9,046 bases of DNA from assembly GCA_019695435.1 (NCBI GenBank), contig JACTVF010000081.1, forward strand, positions 1 through 9,046. The letters are read 5' to 3'. The translations under genes and the position numbers were made by a program. How positions within the stretch are numbered: the stretch's first letter is position 1; every line of letters begins with the position of its first letter. Source of the DNA: Methanoregulaceae archaeon (lineage in GTDB: Archaea; Halobacteriota; Methanomicrobia; Methanomicrobiales; Methanospirillaceae). This document shows positions 5,842-9,046 of the stretch, piece after piece. Under the pieces are notes generated by a model. That model saw nothing but the letters and a program-made list of their open reading frames with translations. It was not told the DNA's origin and did not search any database.

Positions 5842-6270
5842 ATGAAATTTAAACAATTTTTAAACGAAGATGTAATAGATGGATTGAAACTCGGAAAAGC
5901 TGATATGGCTTATATAAAGAGTATTGACCCTGAAGATTTAGGTGGTTTTGGTTGGGCTAAAAGAAAAGATTATAAATATGAAGTTTATACCGTTCTTGAT
6001 TCCAATGATACAAAAATAGGTGCTATAGGAATTACTATCATCGGTAATTTTCCTTTTCTACAAATTGTTGTAGACCCAAAGTTTAGAAATCAGAATATGT
6101 TTCTAAGATTTGTAAATCTTATGATGAAAGATTTAAGTATTAAAACCTTGTTCTCAAAAGTATTTAAAGTCAATGTTCCTTCTGTTAAAGCGCATATGAA
6201 ATCTGGTTTCAAAGAAGTATATAATGACCCCCAAAAAGATTTCATTTATTATTCATTTGAAAGGAGTTAA
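5842..6270 (+). CDS. GNAT-like acetyltransferase with N-terminal FKQFLNE peptide
   Basis: The 142-residue protein begins MKFKQFLNE, followed by a domain with the strand order of GNAT acetyltransferases. DTKIGAIGITIIG (56-68) fits the central beta hairpin. FLQIVVDPKFRNQNMF (72-87) fits motif A, where acetyl-CoA pyrophosphate is held, but the usual R/Q-x-x-G-x-G/A loop is degenerate (RNQNMF, no glycine). VFKVNVPSVKAHMKSGFKEV (107-126) fits motif B, with Asn111, Ser114 and the typical K-x-GF ending. Catalysis could therefore be lost or unusual. It lies four bases after the preceding gene with no clear ribosome site, so translation is probably coupled. The N-terminal peptide is shared with unrelated neighbours, which argues for a sorting role separate from the enzyme domain. 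Substrate cannot be told. Confidence 0.78.
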   Translation: MKFKQFLNEDVIDGLKLGKADMAYIKSIDPEDLGGFGWAKRKDYKYEVYTVLDSNDTKIGAIGITIIGNFPFLQIVVDPKFRNQNMFLRFVNLMMKDLSIKTLFSKVFKVNVPSVKAHMKSGFKEVYNDPQKDFIYYSFERS

Positions 6271-6272
6271 AA

Positions 6273-6611
6273 GTGAAACAGAAAAAACATTTATTTGATT
6301 TCCCCGGAAATTTTGAAGAGGGAGATATAGTAAAAATACTTGGTATTAATGTTGAACAACAACAAAATAGTGGTGTCACTTTAGACAATATTCCTCCATA
6401 TGGAAGAGTTGTTGAAGTAAGAAAAGATAAAAGTGATAGATGTTTTTATAAACTTAGTAGGAATAATCTTAAACCAAATGTTAGAACAGATTATTCTTTC
6501 CTTTTAGTTCATAAAAGTATTGAAAATGTTTTTAATAATGGTGATGGAGAATCTTATGTATATTTTCCAGAAGATAATTTGGAAAAGGTGGTAGACCTAA
6601 ATGAATTTTAA
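6273..6611 (+). CDS. LFDF/SH3-like family protein, GTG start
   Basis: This 112-residue paralogue begins MKQKKHLFDFPGNFEEGDIVKI, so it keeps the LFDF and FEEGDIVKI elements almost identically to the protein at 4748 but lacks the F-[LI]-x-E part of the shared N-terminal peptide. The domain continues with PPYGRVVEVRKDKSDRCFYK, a strand-turn-strand pattern, and ends YFPEDNLEKVVDLNEF, similar to the tail of the 5469 paralogue (FSEDDLSKVDEE). The start is GTG 6273, supported by AAGGAG at 6261-6266 six bases upstream. Its stop overlaps the next ATG by 11 bases (6601-6611), so the next gene is probably translationally coupled. The fold is inferred from sequence pattern only. Confidence 0.82.
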   Translation: MKQKKHLFDFPGNFEEGDIVKILGINVEQQQNSGVTLDNIPPYGRVVEVRKDKSDRCFYKLSRNNLKPNVRTDYSFLLVHKSIENVFNNGDGESYVYFPEDNLEKVVDLNEF

Positions 6612-7611
6612 ACAATATATAAGAGAAAATTCTACCACAGATGTATGGGGTTCTGATAAAGTTTCTGATGATGAAATTAAAAAATATGTTAAATTATTCA
6701 AAACATTAAAAGATGAACAAATTATTAAACCACCTTATAATGATATTTATATGTGGTTAAAGAAATTTTTTGGCGAATTCAAAAAATTTGTTGATGAACA
6801 CAATAAAAAAAGAGAATCAAGAGAAGAGTCAAAAGAGAAGAAAACCAAAGCAGATGTTGTATTTGAAAATTCCAAATGTATCGTTTATTTGCCAAAAACT
6901 TATGAAGCATCAGCAAAATTAGGAACTGGAACGAAATGGTGTATTTCTGCTAGGAGTGAAAGAGGTTGTAGAAGTTGGGAAGATTATGTAGATATTAATG
7001 GCGTAACTCCTTATTATATAATATCTAAATCAGATGATGTTGATGAAAAATATAGAAAAATTGCAGTTATTGTTATGCCTTCAGAATTTGGAACACATAA
7101 GATTCATTCGGTTTGGTCTGCTGATAACAAAGCAATGTATGATATGTATGGGGTTGATGGACAACCTCATTTGAGCGAAATTAATTGGATTTGGGATACC
7201 TTTGATATAAATAGGAATATTTTCAAAACAGTAAATACTTTTAAGAGTAAATTTAAATTAGCAAGTCTTCATTCTGATAAATCTGTTAAAGACGATAACG
7301 GTAAAGAATATAATCTTTATAGAATTCAAGCAATTAAAGATTTTGGTGATGTTCGTGAAGGTGAAATGGGTGGTTATGTTTCCAATACCAATAATATAGG
7401 TAAAGGAAATTGTTGGGTTTATGATAAAGCAATGGTTTATGGTGATGGTTTTATTTCAGGAAATGCCAAGATAAAAGGTAATGCTAGGATTCACGGTGAT
7501 GCTCATATTTCAGGTGATTCGGTTATTAGTGGTGATGCCGATATTGCAGGTGATGTAAAGATTGTAGATAAGAACATTAGAACCGGAAGGATAAGAAAAA
7601 ATGCCAAGTAG
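6601..7611 (+). CDS. Multidomain protein: N-terminal peptide, GTKWCIS domain, hexapeptide beta-helix
   Basis: This 336-residue protein has four parts. MNFKQYIRE (1-9) is the shared N-terminal peptide. Residues 25-85 are charged and helical (KKRESREESKEKK). Residues 86-185 hold a compact domain with CIVYLPKTYEASAKLGTGTK, then WCISARSE and YYIISKSDD; similar GTGTKWC segments occur, as I recall, in other uncharacterised phage proteins. Residues 238-260 (NLYRIQAIKDFGDVREGEMG) lead into a left-handed beta-helix at 266-322, with hexapeptide repeats such as ISGNAKIKGNARIHGDAHIS and ISGDADIAGDVKI. Such helices are structural or serve acyltransferases; no catalytic His typical of the latter is evident. 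The start is set by the overlap with the upstream stop and GGTGG at 6587-6591. Function is unknown. Confidence 0.85.
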   Translation: MNFKQYIRENSTTDVWGSDKVSDDEIKKYVKLFKTLKDEQIIKPPYNDIYMWLKKFFGEFKKFVDEHNKKRESREESKEKKTKADVVFENSKCIVYLPKTYEASAKLGTGTKWCISARSERGCRSWEDYVDINGVTPYYIISKSDDVDEKYRKIAVIVMPSEFGTHKIHSVWSADNKAMYDMYGVDGQPHLSEINWIWDTFDINRNIFKTVNTFKSKFKLASLHSDKSVKDDNGKEYNLYRIQAIKDFGDVREGEMGGYVSNTNNIGKGNCWVYDKAMVYGDGFISGNAKIKGNARIHGDAHISGDSVISGDADIAGDVKIVDKNIRTGRIRKNAK

Positions 7612-8113
7612 TATCGTTAGAAAATATGCAAAAGAAACAGGTAAATCAATAGAAGATATTGAAAAGAAATGGAAAGAGGCAAAAGAAGCTGTTCTTAAAT
7701 CTACAAGAGTATCAAGTCCAAAATTCTATCCTGAAGTTGTTACGGTTCTCAAAAGGATGCTTCATTTAAAAGAAGATGCACCTGTTGGTAATGCTCCTGC
7801 TACGACCACTTCAGATGTTGCAACATATAAAGATTATTTTGGAACACAATTTCGTAGACCTTTGATTAAGAAGAAAAAGAAGAAAATTGAGGAAGATGCA
7901 TTAGCAGGAGCCGGTACAGGTGGTGGAAATATAACTGGTTCGATTTATGCAAGTCCAGTTGATATGGATTCTAAGATAGGAACTAGTTCTAAAAAAATGG
8001 GTAAGAACAATGTTCCTATGTATGCAAATGACAAACTATACAGATATAACAAAAAGAAAAAGAAAAAGATAGAAGAAAGAATAACCGATTATTTAAGGGA
8101 TAAAAATGTTTAA
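7601..8113 (+). CDS. Lysine-rich phage protein with repeated KKKKKKIEE
   Basis: This 170-residue protein starts MPSSIVRKYAKETGKSIEDI, with a helical N-terminal segment ending at KFYPEVVTVLKRML (41-54). I recall similar segments in other phage proteins of unknown function. The rest is low-complexity: an Ala/Gly/Thr-rich linker and two copies of a lysine run ending in IEE (90-98 and 151-159). Three sites fit the [LI]-x-E cleavage preference of T4-type prohead proteases: LKE-DA (56-60), IEE-DA (96-100) and IEE-R (157-160). Such a basic, cleavable protein could be an internal head component, like the small core proteins of T4, but this is inference. GGAAGGA at 7585-7591 precedes the ATG; the gene overlaps both neighbours (11 and 8 bases). 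Confidence 0.8.
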   Translation: MPSSIVRKYAKETGKSIEDIEKKWKEAKEAVLKSTRVSSPKFYPEVVTVLKRMLHLKEDAPVGNAPATTTSDVATYKDYFGTQFRRPLIKKKKKKIEEDALAGAGTGGGNITGSIYASPVDMDSKIGTSSKKMGKNNVPMYANDKLYRYNKKKKKKIEERITDYLRDKNV

Positions 8114-9046
8114 TTTCTTATTAGAAAATTTCAAAGACGTTAAAAGTAAATGGATAAGAACAGGTGCAGACCCTGCTAAAGTTGATGATTATATTGAAAA
8201 ATATAAAAATCTAAAGAATAAAAATCTTTTTACTGGTTCCGATAAAGATATTAGTAAATGGGGTAAACAATCATTTGCTCGTTTTACAGATTTTATTGAT
8301 GATGTAGAAGATGAACAAAAACATAAATTTTTGCAAAGTAAAGATAATTGGAAAGGTAGTCCAGAATATCAAGCATATGAAAAAGGTCAATTAACCTATT
8401 TCGAAGCACACAGTCATTGGTATGATAGAGTAAATCATTTAGGGAGTAATCCAAAGAAAGAAGAACCTATGGCAAAGAAAGAAGAAAAATGGTGGGATAG
8501 TAAACAATATCAGGATTACCTAAAGGGAGATACCGACCATTTTTCATATGATGATTGGTGGAAGGAATATCAAGAAGGTAAAGATAGAGGTATTGAAAGA
8601 GCTAAGAGTTTAGAAAAAACTGGCAAACCTCCATATTGGGATGATTTTTCTAAAGAGGATAGAAAATTTTATAAGAAGTTCATGAAGCAACAAAGACGAA
8701 CTTTTAAAGAATATACTAAAATTGAATATGCAAAAGTTGAATATAATCATCCTAATTTAGTTATTCACATGACTGATAAGACTACAGATTTCTTAAAGCC
8801 AATTTATGCTAATTTAAAAGCTGATATTCTTCATAAAGCTGCTTCTCCTGCCGATATGATAGAAGCTATTCAAAAACATGATAGAATTATTATGATGGGT
8901 CATGGCGGCCCCTCTGGATTATTCGGTAGTGGTTATGGTCTTATTATAAATGATAGTTTAGCTAAATATTTAGAAGAAAAAGATAATAGTATTTTCATTT
9001 GGTGTAATGCTGATAAATATGTTGAACACAATAAATTAAAAGGATT
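8106..9046 (+). CDS. Partial protein with caspase/CHAT-like (clan CD) C-terminal domain
   Basis: The frame is open from ATG 8106 to the window edge (313 codons, 3' end missing). It begins MFNFLLENF, whose FLLE fits the [LI]-x-E pattern. Residues 20-70 are helical (ADPAKVDDYIEKYKNLKNKN). Residues 82-106 and 130-152 hold two similar tryptophan-rich repeats (SPEYQAYEKG, SKQYQDYLKG). From about 215 the sequence turns to alternating strands and helices: LVIHMTDKTTDFLKPIYANL, then RIIMMGHGGPSGLFG with His266, then SIFIWCNADKY with Cys300. A hydrophobic strand ending in a His-Gly and a second ending in a Cys, 34 residues apart, is the hallmark of clan CD cysteine peptidases (caspase, gingipain, CHAT). 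Activity is not proven. I have a vague recollection of similar segments in phage and Bacteroidetes proteins. It overlaps the previous gene by 8 bases. Confidence 0.8.
   Translation, partial: MFNFLLENFKDVKSKWIRTGADPAKVDDYIEKYKNLKNKNLFTGSDKDISKWGKQSFARFTDFIDDVEDEQKHKFLQSKDNWKGSPEYQAYEKGQLTYFEAHSHWYDRVNHLGSNPKKEEPMAKKEEKWWDSKQYQDYLKGDTDHFSYDDWWKEYQEGKDRGIERAKSLEKTGKPPYWDDFSKEDRKFYKKFMKQQRRTFKEYTKIEYAKVEYNHPNLVIHMTDKTTDFLKPIYANLKADILHKAASPADMIEAIQKHDRIIMMGHGGPSGLFGSGYGLIINDSLAKYLEEKDNSIFIWCNADKYVEHNKLKG

Noticed and set aside
7206..7213. Second TATAAATA octamer
   Set aside because: Lies in the middle of a well-supported coding region far from any gene start; one or two chance copies are expected in DNA this AT-rich.

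Overview
The window reads as part of an AT-rich, tightly packed, T4-like (contractile-tail) bacteriophage genome. The strongest evidence is a gp13/gp14-type neck protein pair, interrupted by a free-standing GIY-YIG homing endonuclease. Every gene I can support is on the + strand. Genes overlap or abut by a few bases, and several starts have a clear Shine-Dalgarno sequence. The host cannot be fixed. A near-perfect sigma-54 (-24/-12) promoter and the SD-led starts point to a bacterium with sigma-54.

Layout. (1) 98-525 is a self-contained cassette: sigma-54 promoter, small glycine-rich membrane protein, perfect intrinsic terminator. This is the architecture of a phage 'moron'. (2) 535-3349 is the virion morphogenesis block. 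A TATAAATA element, identical to the T4 late promoter core, precedes a ClpP-fold serine protease (candidate head-maturation protease), then the gp13-like neck protein, the endonuclease, and the gp14-like neck protein. (3) 3349-9046 is an accessory block of small genes of very different predicted folds: zinc ribbon, SH3-like family, GNAT-like acetyltransferase, beta-helix protein, lysine-rich protein, and a protein with a His/Cys pair resembling clan CD (caspase/CHAT-like) peptidases.

The most interesting signal is that otherwise unrelated proteins of the third region share a short peptide, usually at the extreme N-terminus, of the form M-x-F-K-x-[FY]-[LI]-x-E (for example MKFKQFLNE, MKFKKFIDE, MNFKQYIRE). 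T4 internal head proteins carry a comparable capsid-targeting sequence, MKTYQEFIAE, which is cut after Glu by the prohead protease. I infer that this block may encode a set of proteins packaged in the capsid and delivered to the host with the DNA, matured by a prohead protease that may be the ClpP-like enzyme encoded just upstream. A second shared element, [EK]K-x-LFDFPPKF-x-x-GD-x-VKI, marks a family of at least four SH3-like paralogues.

Two adjacent members of these families (3931-4394 and 4424-4758) each need a single -1 frame change to be read as full-length proteins. They are either decaying paralogues or carry base-deletion errors in the sequence. No tRNA, CRISPR array, insertion sequence or minus-strand gene could be supported. 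Bases 1-97 hold no gene I can support.
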